From Tetrahymena thermophila SB210 (taxonomy: Eukaryota > Ciliophora > Oligohymenophorea > Hymenostomatida > Tetrahymenidae): a stretch of 64,000 bases of DNA. The DNA lies in assembly GCF_000189635.1 (NCBI RefSeq), contig NW_002476452.1, positions 492,717 through 556,716 of the forward strand, read 5' to 3'. Numbering within the stretch: the first letter of the stretch is position 1; every line of letters starts with the position of its first letter. The translations under genes and the position numbers were made by a program. The notes under the pieces were generated by a model, which was not told the DNA's origin, ran no database searches, and saw only the letters and a program-made list of their open reading frames with translations. Below, piece after piece: positions 50,915-63,900 of the stretch.

Positions 50915-52292
50915 ATGGCTGCAAACAGATTAAATAAATATTTAAACCAATCTTATCAAGAGGAAGAAAGCATCTATAATATCATTCCTCCTGAACCTGT
51001 CGCTATTTTTAAATCACGTCGTTATCATTCTCGCTATCCCTCTTCCATAGATCCCACAGGTTCTACTTTTGGTCATTAAAATACAACAAAGCCTGGAGTA
51101 ATTTTTTAGTTTGCAAAAATTATACCTAATTTAGATGATAAATTAAAATGTAGCAAGTAAATTAAATTTCTTTTAACAAAATATAAGATTTCAAATTTAG
51201 CTGGAGATTTTTACTCACCTGACTTAGGTCATTAGAGAAGAAATAGAGGTGTTTCGTTTGGATCTCCACCAAGTAAAAATTAATTAATAGAATTTGTCAT
51301 TTGAAATGATTAGCAGTGAATTAGGAAACATTATAAATTTATTTACTAAAAATTAGAAAAGAGTTAGCAATCTCCATCAAATTATTTGAGAAAAGGAGAA
51401 GGAACATCAGTTGGAACAATTCTTAGGCTACCATAAATAAATTGTAATTTTATGATAGAAACTTAAAAGCAAAATAATTGAAAAATACGATTTCATATAG
51501 AAAGAATAATAAATTTGACTTATGAAAATCTAATTTTTTACTTTAAACATTATTTAGAATCAGTTAATAAAAATGAAGTATCATTCTAGTCTGCTCTCAA
51601 TTAAAGTTATATAATCAATTAAAAATGCAATTCAAGAAATCCATCTGTACCAAAAAGGGAGGAATGTCCGTATTCCGTGGTTCCTTAAAAGAAAAGTTAT
51701 GTTTTATAAAATATAGTTCAAAATATTTTGTCATGTAAATTAAATAAATTATTCATTGAGTTTATTTATCTTTAAATTAATCAATTAAATTAGCTCCACC
51801 AAAAAATGAACCTCATTAAGATTGGTTGAAGAAAAAAAATTATGGAAAGATTCCATTGTATTTAAGTCGTTTGAAAGAGTAAACATAGCAGGAATATGAA
51901 ACTCTTAAGAATTTCATTGACCAAGAGGAAGCGATTAAAAAAAGTTAAGTGTAAATAAAATAGTTTTGATAATTGCTATAGGATTAATTTTAACATTAAA
52001 TAATATTTAGATACGAAATACCTCAAGAGGAATTACAACAATTGAGGTCCGGATTAAAAGAAAGATGGAATGAACTCAATTCGGAATATTAAAAGACTTC
52101 TCATAAATCTAAATTAGATACTCTATCGAAGGTTTAAAAGTAAATAATTTATTTGTTTAATTCTTAAACTTTAAAAATAAATAAAATTATTTTTGAAATA
52201 GGAGATTAAATTTAGAATAGCAGTTATCATAAATAGAAAAAGATATAGAATTATTAAATAAAAAAAGGATTGTAGTTGATGTAACTAAATGA
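50915..52292 (+). CDS. ENKUR: Enkurin (ciliary microtubule-associated protein)
   Basis: An axonemal microtubule inner protein; in mouse sperm it also binds TRPC channels and calmodulin (family knowledge). ATG 50915 opens exon 1 (to 51097), which encodes the typical enkurin start EEESIYNIIPPEPVAIFKSR. Exon 2 begins at about 51188 (ISNLAGDFYSPDLGH; RRNRGVSFGSPPSKN). Later exons give the C-terminal enkurin domain: APPKNEPHQDWLKKKNYGKI, PLYLSRLKEQTQQEYE, IPQEELQQLRSGLKERW, NELNSEYQKTSHKSKLDTLS, and the end LEQQLSQIEKDIELLNKKRI. Stop TGA is at 52290-52292. The KxYGxxPxYL, LKxxWxxLNxxYQ and DT motifs are family hallmarks. Exon borders in the middle (51250-51720) are approximate. Transcribed in the same direction as the calcium-channel gene, 690 bp downstream. 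Confidence 0.88.
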
Positions 52293-53462
52293 GTTTATTT
52301 ATTAATTTAAGTAAATAGGTCAAAGTAGCAAGTCCTCTTTCAAAATGTTGTATTAGAAATAACCCAGCTCACAATAATTTTAAAAATTAATAAAACCAAA
52401 AATCAAAAAAATATGAAAAGATTTAAGAATTTTAGAGCTTTGCTTATCATGTAATAGATTAAAGAAAGCTATCGCTTTTGCTAACATTTTATAGAATATC
52501 ATTCATTATATACATTTAATATATAAATTAATAAGAAATTAATATTTGTAAATAGAAATATTATATAAAATTATTTATTTTAAAATTACTTTAAATTAAC
52601 AAAAATCTTATTTCTGCTGTTATTAAAATGAATATATTTTAGCTTTCTAGATAGATAATAAAATATTTAGCAAGGCTTTCTTTCATTCTTTCGTTCCTTT
52701 ATTGAGTAAGAAGATCATCAATTAAATTGGTTTTGAATATATATTTTGGAAGATTTCAAGTATAAATTTTAGTATATTTGAAATTCCTAAAATATTAATA
52801 TAAATGAAAAATGCAATTTAAATGTTTTACTCAAACAACCTACCAACTTAATTTTATTGATGTTGGATCGATTAATCGAGCAAAATAAAAATAATATATA
52901 TAAACTTTATGTGATAAAATATTATAATATAAGCAAAGGAAGGAATGAAGTAGAATATAAAAGATACAGATTAAGAGTAGAATATTTTAAAAATGAAAGA
53001 AGATTTAAATTTTTTAAAAAATAAATGAATTAAATAACTAACTAACTAATCAAATATTGTTTTATTCTTGATAACCACAAAGTTTGCATGTGCATATCTT
53101 TAATGGAAAAAAAATCCAAAATGAATGAATTTAAGTAAAAATAGTAATATAGTAGAGCGAGTTAAAAAGTATAAAGGACTATCTTTTTAGAAAGCCATAT
53201 ATGTATGCATGTATTTATGTGAAAGCGACTGTTTAAAAAATGAAGGCGAGAGGTTGATTGCTGCAGTAAATATGAGAAACAAAGGGAGAAAATAATCTAA
53301 TTAACATGAGAGAGCAAAAATATAGAGCAAAAAAAGAATTGTATTAAATATCAAAATTAAAGAAAGCAATTTTGAAAGAGGAACTAAAATAAAATAAAAG
53401 AATACAAAAACAAAGAAACTAAATTAATTCAATAAAAAGAAGAAAAAACAATAAAGATAAAA
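52293..53462. other. Upstream region of the uS8 gene
   Basis: AT-rich, turning strongly A-rich over the last 150 bp before 53463, as is common for ciliate leaders of highly expressed genes. No additional exon or RNA gene recognised. Confidence 0.5.
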
Positions 53463-53855
53463 ATGGTCAAGGTTAACATTTTGGCTGAATGCCTTAAGGA
53501 TTTAGTTAATGCCGAAAAGATGGGTAAGAAGCAAGTTCTCTTAAGACCCGTTTCCAAGGTCGTCCTCAAGTTCTTAAGAATTATGTAAAAGAACGGTTAC
53601 ATTGGTGAATTCGAAGTTATCGATGACCACAGATCCAAGAAGGTCGTTGTTGAACTTATTGGCAGAATTAACAAATGCGGTGTTATTTCTCCCAGATATG
53701 ACGTTCCTCTTGCTGACTTCGAAAAGTGGACTAACAATATCCTTCCCTCCAGACAATTCGGTAATGTTGTTCTCACCACCACTTACGGTATTCTTACTCA
53801 CGAAGAATGCAGAAAGAGACACACTGGTGGCAAGATCCTCGGTTTCTTCTATTGA
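53463..53855 (+). CDS. RPS15A: 40S ribosomal protein uS8 (RPS15A/RPS22)
   Basis: Small-subunit protein that binds the central domain of 18S rRNA. An intronless frame of 130 residues, exactly the eukaryotic uS8 length, from ATG 53463 to TGA 53853-53855. Hallmarks in order: [99 protein letters not shown]; ending [11 protein letters not shown]. One glutamine is TAA (MQKNGYIG), which is why standard translation breaks it. Codon use is very different from the neighbours: many C-ending codons and AAG for Lys, the signature of very high expression in ciliates. Open frames on the opposite strand here are by-products of this composition. Confidence 0.97.
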
Positions 53856-56107
53856 ATAATCTATCTATGTACATTATTAGGGGAAAAGAATTGATAGAGG
53901 CTGATTGATTTTCCTTTCAATGAAATAATAAAAAAATATAGTAAATTTAAAGCAAGTAGTGTTTAAAATCGATCTTAAAACAATTAAAGCTAAGTATATA
54001 AAATTATTTCTAAATGTTTGATGTTTTATATATTGTTTTATTTAAATCATAGAGATTACTTTAAAATATTACTTTGGCATCATCTTATTAAACTACTAAT
54101 TGAGCGATTTATTCATTAAATAGGGGAATATTACAGCATTTCAATCCGTCTTTTGATTGCTGATCAATGCTGCCTCAATAAATTTTACTTTTGCAGCAAA
54201 TTTTATGTTCTTTGCATTCAAATCTTATAAAAAATATATCGCTTAATCGCATAAATACTTATTAATTCAATATCTCCTAAAAAAACAAACAATAACCCAA
54301 GCTATCAAATCTAACAAATAATTAGTTATTTAGCTATTTAGCATCAAACAGCCCATTTAACAAAACAAAAAAAATTATAATTTCAAAGTATTTTAAAATG
54401 GGTTGCTAAAATAAATAAATAATGCTATATTTTTCATATCAGTTATTTTTGTTTGAATTACTCCTATGAAACAAAATCAAAATCTATCAATTAATCAAAA
54501 TATAAGTAAATAAATAAATATATTTTATTTTTCATTTGATAATCAAAAATAGTATTCAAATTCATTATTTAAGATATATTAAAGATTTTGATGTATATTA
54601 AATTAATCAAATCCAAATCAAAAAATTTGATAACAAAAACTTTTATAAATATCATAATTATATTTAGATAAATAAATTTTGGTATGATAAGAAGAAAATA
54701 ATATATTTAGAAATCTATCTATTTTTCTGCAAATATTTTAATATCCCACATATATATTAATTAATTTCTTACGTATTAATTTAAATTGCTACTTTACTAA
54801 AATTTAAAAAAATCTAATAAATTCATAAATTTAATTTCCATTGAAATTACTTAACTTCTACTAAAGTAGAGTTATCAAATTAATTTTACTACTAAAATTT
54901 TAATCATCTTGAAAACAAAATATAATTTTATTCATATTTCTTTTATTAGTGAAAATACTATTTTTTAAGTTTTAAATATTTCTAAATTGTTTTATCTTTA
55001 AATCATTTTTGCTTTAACTATGTATAATAAAGATAAAATTTTTAGATTTTGTTCTTTATTCTTCACCTAATATATAAAGAGTATTAGTATTGTTGAAAAG
55101 AACAGAACTACTTATTGAAAAAAATAATTCTAATTTTTTTATTTAATGGATTGTTTTAATAATTTTAAATAATCTGAAACAAATCTTACTATTAGAAGAT
55201 ATTGAAAGCAAAAATTATGTCATTATTTATTTTCAATAAAAAAAATAAAAATAGATTTAGTTAAAATAAAATTTTGATTATAAAATCATTCTTACTAACA
55301 TATATTTTTTTTAAAATTATAATAAAAGCATTAATAATATAAAACATTCTAAACATAAAAATGCCTAGATAATCTTAATAACAAATTACTATCAACATTA
55401 TATTTTTTATTTCCAAATAAAGCAATTAAATTAAATTTCTAATAAATTTAATGCTATTCTAAATCAAAGATTAATTACTTTTGAATAATCATACTGAAAT
55501 TAATTCTTATATCTCTTAAATAATAACTTAATGGCATTAAAAAAGGGTAAAGAGGAATTTTTTGCTTTAATTTGTAAGTTAGCTCATAAGATTTAATTCT
55601 TCAATCAATATATTAACTCTCTGATTTGTAGGCTTTTAAAATTTATTTTTGAGAAATTTATATATGATTAAATAAAAAGATATATTATTTATTCACAAAT
55701 ATTAACATGATATTTCAAGCAAATGTGATTTGGTTAAAGAAAGTATTTAAAAATAAGATAAATTGAAATTTATCTTTTATTTTTTAATTTTTGGTTTAAA
55801 TATTTTAAAATAAGATTTTTAATTAAAGTCAATTTAAATTTTTAAATAATAAACAAAAATAATTATCAAAAAATAAATTTTAATTGGTTTACAAAAATAA
55901 AAAGGAAATATTTTTAATTGTTTAATTTATAAAATCTATGATATTAAATATATCTTTCAACAGAAATATCAAAAGTTTTTGAATTTAATTAAGAAGTAAA
56001 TAACATTTAAAATATTAAATTGAAAGAACAAAATTTAAGAGTGGTCAAAACTCATTCTCAAATAATAGCCTAAATTGCCTAGCAATATTTATAATATTTT
56101 AGAATAA
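53856..56107. other. 2.25-kb AT-rich intergenic region
   Basis: Between uS8 and the myosin gene. Long A/T runs throughout. No frame with coding composition and no tRNA-like or snRNA-like block was recognised. Confidence 0.45.
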
Positions 56108-59100
56108 ATGAGTTAAACTAATCTTCCATAAAAGAAAACGGTCTTACCGCCTACATTATGGATAAGACCTGGTATACAGATTGATAATCAATTATTTATG
56201 ACAATATAAACACACACACACCAATTTTAATAATTTTTAATTTAGATGTTATTAATTATATATCATTAATCTATAAAATATTTTTATATTAAGATTTAAA
56301 ATATTTACTAATTAATTATTTCTTGTAGGTCAGGTGTGCTGGGTAGGCAATTATGATATCTAAAAGAAAGAAGTCACCAATTATTTTGCTGCTTTTATTT
56401 AGACTTCTAATCATTCTTTATAAAATGCCAGAGTAAAGTACTTGGATAATATTGATGCTCCAACTGAAGTAGCTATGAAATTTATACTAATGAGAAGCGA
56501 TGATAACAAAATAAATTTTAATTCTATGGATAATTTGATTAATTTGCCTATATTAAACGAAGCTGAATTGATTCAATGTATTAAAATTAGATTTTAAAAT
56601 AATCAGATATTTTCATACGTAGGATAAACGCTTATAATTGTTAATCCATTTAAAGATATATTTGATTTGTTTAGCAATGAAATCATTGAAAATTTTAAAC
56701 ATTGTGCCAGAAAACGTGGTTTTATACTAAAACAGGAGTAGCCTCACATTTATGCAGTGGCTGCTCTTACTTATAATCAGTTATTTGAATACTATAAATC
56801 TTAGGCTATTGTAATTAGTGGTGAAAGTGGTACAGGCAAAACTGTAAACACTAAATTATGTATGAAATTAATAGTACAAATGAGCTCATAAAAATAAAAT
56901 ACAAATTAGCAGAGTCACCAACTTGAATAGTAGGTTATATATTTAGGTTTTCTTATTATTTTTACTCTAAAATAAAAATATAAATTAATATTTTAATTTT
57001 ATTGTTTTTTAATAACAGATTATTAATTGCAATCCTATCCTAGAAGCGTTTGGCAATGCCAAAACTATTAAAAATGATAATAGCAGTAGATTTGGTAAAT
57101 TTGTTAGTATTTTTATTGACATGAAGCTTGAAAAAATTATGGGTGCGAGAACATAAAGCTATCTGCTAGAAAAATCAAGAGTTATTTCATAATCCAAGGA
57201 AGAAAGAAATTATCATATTTTTTATAGTTTAATGTATTCTAATGATTCAGAACTTTTACAATCCCTTGGTTTGAAAGAAAAAAATTAAAAAGTGAATTTG
57301 ACCAAATTTAATTATCTTAATAAATCAGATTGCTACACTGTAAATACCATTAACGATGAAACATCATATTTTGATGTATGCTAAGCATTAAGCACTCTAG
57401 GTATTTTTTAATACATCCTTATATAGATTCTTTTAATTTGTATTAAATATTCTTTTAACACAAACAAATTGATATTAAAAATTAGAGATTGACACTATAG
57501 ATCCTAAGTATATATGGCAAATTTTAGCTGCAATTTTGCATTTAGGAAATTTAGAATTCGATGATAGATACGCTGATAGTAATTCAGATTAGCCCTGCTA
57601 AATTATACAAAGTGGCAGCTCCACATGTGAGAATATATCTAGCTTTCTAGGAGTGCCACTTGAAAAATTGAAAGAAGCTTTGCTGAAAAAGATCATTAGA
57701 GTAATCAACTAATTAATTACTTTTAAATTGAATATATTAAGGTTTATGAAATGATTTATTAAAAGGTAGGTAATAAAGAGCCTACAACGTCTTCTAAGCA
57801 AAAAATAGATGTTATTTCTCACCTGCATTCGTTATCTAAGGATTTATATGACAAACTGTTTTTTTGGCTTATTAAAAGAATGAATGATAAACTGATGCAA
57901 CTCTCAGAAAAAGAAATCCAAATAAGAACTATGTAAAATGAAATGAAGCAAATAGGATTATTAGATATATTTGGTTTCGAAGTATTGCAAAATAACTCAT
58001 TTGAATAGCTTTGCATCAATTATGCCAATGAAGTTCTTTAGTAGCTTTACATCGAATATACTTTCAAAGCAGAATAGGTAGAATTTGAAGAAGAGGGTCT
58101 TCAAGACGAGCTCAGTCAAATTCCCTTTTCTGATAACAACGAAGTAATAAACTTACTTGATAAGCCTCCTTTCGGACTTTTTCATTAAATTGATGAAAAT
58201 TGTTCTCTTGCTACAGCAGGAGATGATGGTCTTTATAATAAAATAAAAGATTAGCACAAAACAAATCAGCTTTTGATAGTCCCAACAATTAAAAGCGATA
58301 AATTCACAATTTAGCATACTCCTAGATAAGTTTAATACTCAATCTTAGGCTTTAGAGCAAAGAACAAAGATGAAATGAATCTACAATTTATTTAATTGCT
58401 TTCAGAATCTAAAAATCCTATTATAAATGATATATATTATGCTGAATTATAGCAGCTTGTTTAAAATCAAAGTAATTAAAAAGTAACTCAAGCCAAAGAT
58501 AAGTTTATAGGCACTAAGTTTAGGAAATAAATAAATTAATTAATGTCAGAACTAAGATAAAGTGATGTACATTTTATTAGGTGTGTAAAACCTAACGAGA
58601 GTAAATAACCCAATCAATTTAATGATGATATCATATTAAACTAGCTAAGATATTTAGGTGTTCTAGATACTATCAAGATAAGGAAAGAAGGTTTTCCTGT
58701 AAGAAAAGAATACAAAGACTACTTCAGAAAATTCGGAGAAATTATGGATTTAAATGCAACATTCACAGAACTTGATAAATAAAAAGCTGATTTTAGAAAA
58801 TATGTAGTAAATGCAGAATTATGGAAAAACAGTTTCTAACCAAAAGGTAAAAAATTCTTCTTAATTTAATCATTTAAAATTCTCTTAATTGATAAGATAT
58901 TTTATTTTTAAATTTATTTTTTATAATACTAAATGAATACATATATATGAGGAATTTAAGAAAATATCAAAATTATTTTTATACTTAAAATTTTTATACA
59001 ATCTCAATATAAAAATATTTATAAATTAATAAAAATAAATGAAAAATTTAAGAAAACATCAAAATTTTTGTTTGTTTTCCACCTAAAACAAAAACAATAT

Positions 59101-62100
59101 TTGCTCTTAATATAAATTTATAAAATTTTCAACAATAAAAGATATTTATTTAGCTTTCTAAAAACTTAAATTCTAAGCTTTGAGAAAATGTGTTTTAATA
59201 TTTGAAAAGATAAATTAAAAAAATGCCCTTTTTATGCATTTCAATTTAAAAAAATATTTATCTAATTATAATTTTTAAGATAATAAGAAATAAGTAGTGT
59301 TTGGAAAAACTAAGATATGTTTCAGGAGCGAAGCTTACGATTAACTAGAATTAATTTATTAAGAAAAAATTAAGAAAAAAACTGAGGCCACAATATAGAT
59401 TCAAAGGATAGCAAGAGGTTTCTTGGCAAGAAAATAAACAAAAATAGTTAGAAATAAACTTTTACTGATAAATAGGTGGCTGAAATCTAGGTTGATTCGT
59501 ATATAGTTTCTTAAAAAGAAGAAAGCTGTAGACAGAATTAAAAAATTTTATAAGTAAGTATTATTTAAAAAGATAAGAAAGATGGCTATGGTGATCTAAC
59601 TCTATATGAAGAGATAATTGCACCTTAGAAATTACTAAAATAGTATTAAATAGATCATAACCACTCAAAGATATATAAAAAAATAAGTTTAAGTGTGGAA
59701 ATAAAGAAGATACGTAAACTTCAAAAGAACTATTGTGGTAACTTATTTATTTATTATTAAATATACATATTAAGAGAATAATTATCTAATTAATTAAAAG
59801 CTGAATTCTCTAAGCTAGGCTTGGTACAAAATCACAAATAGAAATGCTACTATGATTTAAAAAATAATCAAAGGTTATTTAGTGAGAAATGTTTTTCATG
59901 CTGATAAAATTAAACATACTAAAATTCACATGGTTAGATGGCACTAAAATAAAGCTGCTACCAAAATTTAAAAAATTATTAGAGGAGTTTAGGGCAGAAA
60001 ATACGCAAAACATAGAATGAACTGCATATTGTTTATACAGAGACACTATAGGATAAAATGGTTAAACGAATTTAAGTAAAAGCTAGAGAATGCAGCCATC
60101 AGCCTATAAGTAAATAAATTTTAATTTCTTAATTATTTACTTTGTTTTATTGATTCTTTGATATTTAATTAATTAACCAATCCTTTTTTTAATGCTATAA
60201 TTAATTTCAACAGAAAATTTACAGATAAAAATCTGAGAATTCCAAAAATTAAAGAAGCTATTTTTTAAATGAAGACTTAGCTTTATAAAATATACAAATT
60301 TCAGAGTAAACTGCTATGATTACTTCCAAAATGTAATTACTCGATTAGTCAAGAAAAGATTGCACTCTCATTTCAAATTTAGACTCCAAAGAAGCTCGAA
60401 TAAATAGAGACCATCTAACTCCAGCAGACAAAAAAATTTCATTTTTCCTTTTTGTGTTAGATTACGAGATCCTCACAGATACAAGCGAAATTTATGATCC
60501 ATTATGGAATAAGTAATTTTCTTACCTATAAAAAGAAATGCTTTAAACAAGCCACGACATTACTCATATTTAAGTTGGTAAGACATATGAAAAAAAAAAA
60601 TTATCTTAATTATCAAATAAAAATTTTTAATTTTAAATAAATTAATTAGGTGACACGCATAGCATTGCAAGCTCAACAAATGGTAAAATTTATGGATGGG
60701 GATGGAATGATTTGTGCTAAATTGGTATTGATTCAAATGAGGGTTATTTTTGTACTAAAAAGCCTATTCCTATACCTTGGATTGAAGAAATAACAAGACC
60801 AAAAGCATTTAGTGTGGGAAGCAATCATACTTTTGTTTTGGATGTAGATAATAATTTATATGTCTAAGGAAAGAATAACTTAGGTAAACTTATTATTTTT
60901 TAAAGAAAGGATTTTTAAAATAAATAAAAAATAGGTTAATTAGGATTAGGTCATAATGATATAGTGCATGATCCTGAGAGACTAGATCTAAATATCAAAC
61001 CAGATGATAGAATTAAAATTATTAAATCTAGATACGAATAGTCTGTAGTAGTTACAGAAAAAGGAGTTGTCTTTATTTGGCCATTTTAACTTTAAAACAA
61101 TAATTGGATAAATGAGCCGTTTGAACTAGCTTTCCCTTCATCTAAAGTCCTAATATCCTAAGTCTCTTGTGGTTTAAAGTTTTCTATATTTTTATCAAAT
61201 AATGGTGTCCTATATTCAATGGGATCAAACGAATAAGGCGAGCTTGGTTTGGGAGATTGTATAGATAGAAATATTCCTTGCTAGATTGAGTCATTGAAAA
61301 ACTCAGCAGAAAAAATTTAATAGTAAATTAAACAAACATCTCATTTATTTTTATATTTAATAAATTTCCTTTGACTTTTGACGAATTAAGCTATAAAAAT
61401 TTTTTTATGATTGCTATTAAAGTTAAAAATATAAATTTATTTAATAGCAAGAAATATTTTTTTGTTTACTTTTTTTTGCTTTTCAAAGATTTTTAAAGAA
61501 ATTTTTTTTTTAAATTAAAATAATTATTTTAATAATTAATTCTATGATAATTTGATATTTTAAGTAAATTTATTTTTAAATGAAAATTTAAGAGTTGAAT
61601 GTGGGTAGAAACACACGATTTGCAAATCAGGACTGAATAAAATATATACTTGGGGATTCGGTGCAAAAGGATAGCTAGGTCATGAAAATAAATAAAACGA
61701 ATATTATCCTAGATAAGTTAATCTTAGTGCTAATTACAGCAAGCAGAAAATAATGCAAGTATAAGCAGGTCAAAAGAGTAGTTTAGTTTTATTCGATAAC
61801 AAAAAAATATTGTGGTGGGGAACTAATAATCACTTGAAATATTAAAGTTCACCTGTTGAAGTTGACTTGTCATAAATCCACAAAACTATGAATAGTTAAG
61901 ATTTTTATCCTGTTAGAATAGAAACAACATGGAGTAAATCTGTATCGCTCACTTATATTAGAATGGCAGATACACGAACATTTGATTAGGGAATTTAATT
62001 TAAACAAAAGCTAATAAATACTCTTATTCAAAAATGGCAAGAGTCTTATCTAAATACAAGTAAATTTATTTTCAATTTTCTAAAAAAAATTGATATAAAT

Positions 62101-63507
62101 AATATTAATTGCTTATTTTTCTTGTAAAATTAGTGGATGTTCCTTTTTTCGATACCATTTCGAAAAATATTTCAAATCGCCATGTCCTCAAACATTTTTC
62201 AGCATATAAAGTAAAAATTTAAGAAAAAAAAATTTAACCTGATATAATATATTTTAATAATTAGAGAGTAGGCCCTAAATACCCTAAATAAAAGGCAGAA
62301 AAATATTATGTCTTATAAAACTCAAGTCCTATCAAAAAATAGGATGAATTTTTTGAAGAAAATACATAAGGCAGCAGATTTTAAAATTCTTCTGTCATAA
62401 CATAATCGTCTCCAGGCAAACCTTTTAAAGATGTCTTTTAAAATTTTATAGAAAACTCTGCAAAAAAAGAAAATAAGATTTTAAAAAGCTAAAATTAATA
62501 AGAAGGGGGTTTAGATGAAGTAAATTTTTTATTTTAAAAAATAGTTATTAAAGTTAAAATTATATATATAGTTTGTTTCTCCTGTTGCAAAATTGCAGGG
62601 GAAAGAAGAAGAAAATTTACTTGATACTATGAAAGTCTCACCAAACAGTCTATTTGAGAAATACAAAAATGAAAATAAAAACCAATAGAAAGTCTCTTAA
62701 TTTGAAATTAATATTCATAAAGTACCTTCAATGGGCCCTAATTAGAATATGCTTTAAAAAATGAAAACTTTATAGCCAACTAAGCTCTAGCCTCCGATGT
62801 TTGGAATAGTGAAGTAGGTAAGTAGCAACCTACCAGCAAATAGAGGATCAATAGATTCAGAATCATCTCAAATTACTTCTTCTAGATCAAAATCAAAGGA
62901 AAAACCAAAGCAAAACGTTAAATTTAGTGATAACTAATTCTAAAAAAGTTCATTTTCATCTAATAACAGAGATGGACCTAATTAAGATTAAAATGAGTAA
63001 AGGTAATTTGCTACAAAATATAATATTCCCACCTCAGAATAAGGAATGCTTTCATCTAAAGTTATATATGCCTAAAATCAATATGCAAATAACTAGGAAT
63101 CTATAGCTCCCTAAAGAGATTCTTCTCAGAATCAAAACTATAGAAAAGAGAATAGAGTATTGGAAAAAACATATTCAAAATAAAATATGTAAAGCATAAA
63201 AGAATTGAAATTTAACAATGTAACTAAAGATCAAGTGAAATACCCATTTATAAATGATGAAAAATATGAAAATAAAACTTCTGAAAATGACGAATTTATC
63301 AACTCACTGTAAATATTTATCATAATATCATAAAATTAAAAAAAAATGTATTAACAAATTAATAGGCACTAAAAGCTAGCTGGTATAAAATCCAGAATGC
63401 AAACTCTAACACGAATTCCAAAAGAAGAATGGACACTGGATGATCATTAATTTATGAGTGAAGTCTCTAATTCAAAAATGATAGAGTTTTTCAAGAGTAT
63501 AAGCTGA
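56108..63507 (+). CDS. Unconventional myosin with IQ neck and RCC1-repeat tail
   Basis: An actin-based motor with an unusual tail. ATG 56108 (MSQTNLPQKKTV); TGA 63505-63507; about a dozen introns; roughly 1,850 residues. An N-terminal SH3-like [10 protein letters not shown] precedes the motor. The motor keeps the P-loop GESGTGKT (about 56818-56841), switch [11 protein letters not shown], switch II DIFGFE, and the converter-side block [13 protein letters not shown]...[21 protein letters not shown]. The neck (59380-60110) has several IQ-like motifs ([36 protein letters not shown]). RCC1 repeats then form a likely beta-propeller (about 60650-61980): GDTHSIA.., [63 protein letters not shown] disordered Ser/Gln/Lys-rich tail follows, ending ...[21 protein letters not shown]. 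The exon at 63365 is read in the frame giving [11 protein letters not shown]; another frame stops earlier, at 63444. Confidence 0.9.
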
Positions 63508-63900
63508 AAAGATAAAATTTATAAAAAATAATCAAACAAAATTATTAAAATATAAATAGCCTTTTAAAATAATAAACTTAACTACTAAAATAAAATTAAT
63601 TTAAATACTAATCAATAAAATCCATATCTGTTAGACTTGTGTACATATATATTTGTTATAACTGATATTTCTATTAAAAAAGCATTTATTAAATTCTGTC
63701 TCAAAAAATCCATATTATTATTTGATAAATATCAAATTTTTTTTGAAAATTTTTAATAAAATTGAATTATTTATTTATATAATCTCTAAGAAATTTAACA
63801 ATGATTTATTTTTATAATCTAATTTTCCATTAAATTTAAATTTTAGAATCAAATTCATATTTGTAAAAATCAAAATAAATTAATTATTAACTTATTAATC
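63508..63900. other. Subtelomeric spacer
   Basis: Fewer than 400 bp of AT-rich DNA between the myosin stop codon and the first telomeric repeat. No subtelomeric satellite or degenerate telomere repeats. It must contain the whole 3' UTR and polyadenylation region of the myosin gene. Confidence 0.75.

Noticed and set aside
53574-53859. Overlapping open frames on both strands
   Set aside because: They are shadows of the uS8 gene caused by its unusual codon bias.
63420-63444. Stop codon at 63442-63444 as the end of the myosin gene
   Set aside because: The alternative frame of the last exon gives a better protein segment ([18 protein letters not shown]) ending at 63507 and agrees with a splice at about 63364.
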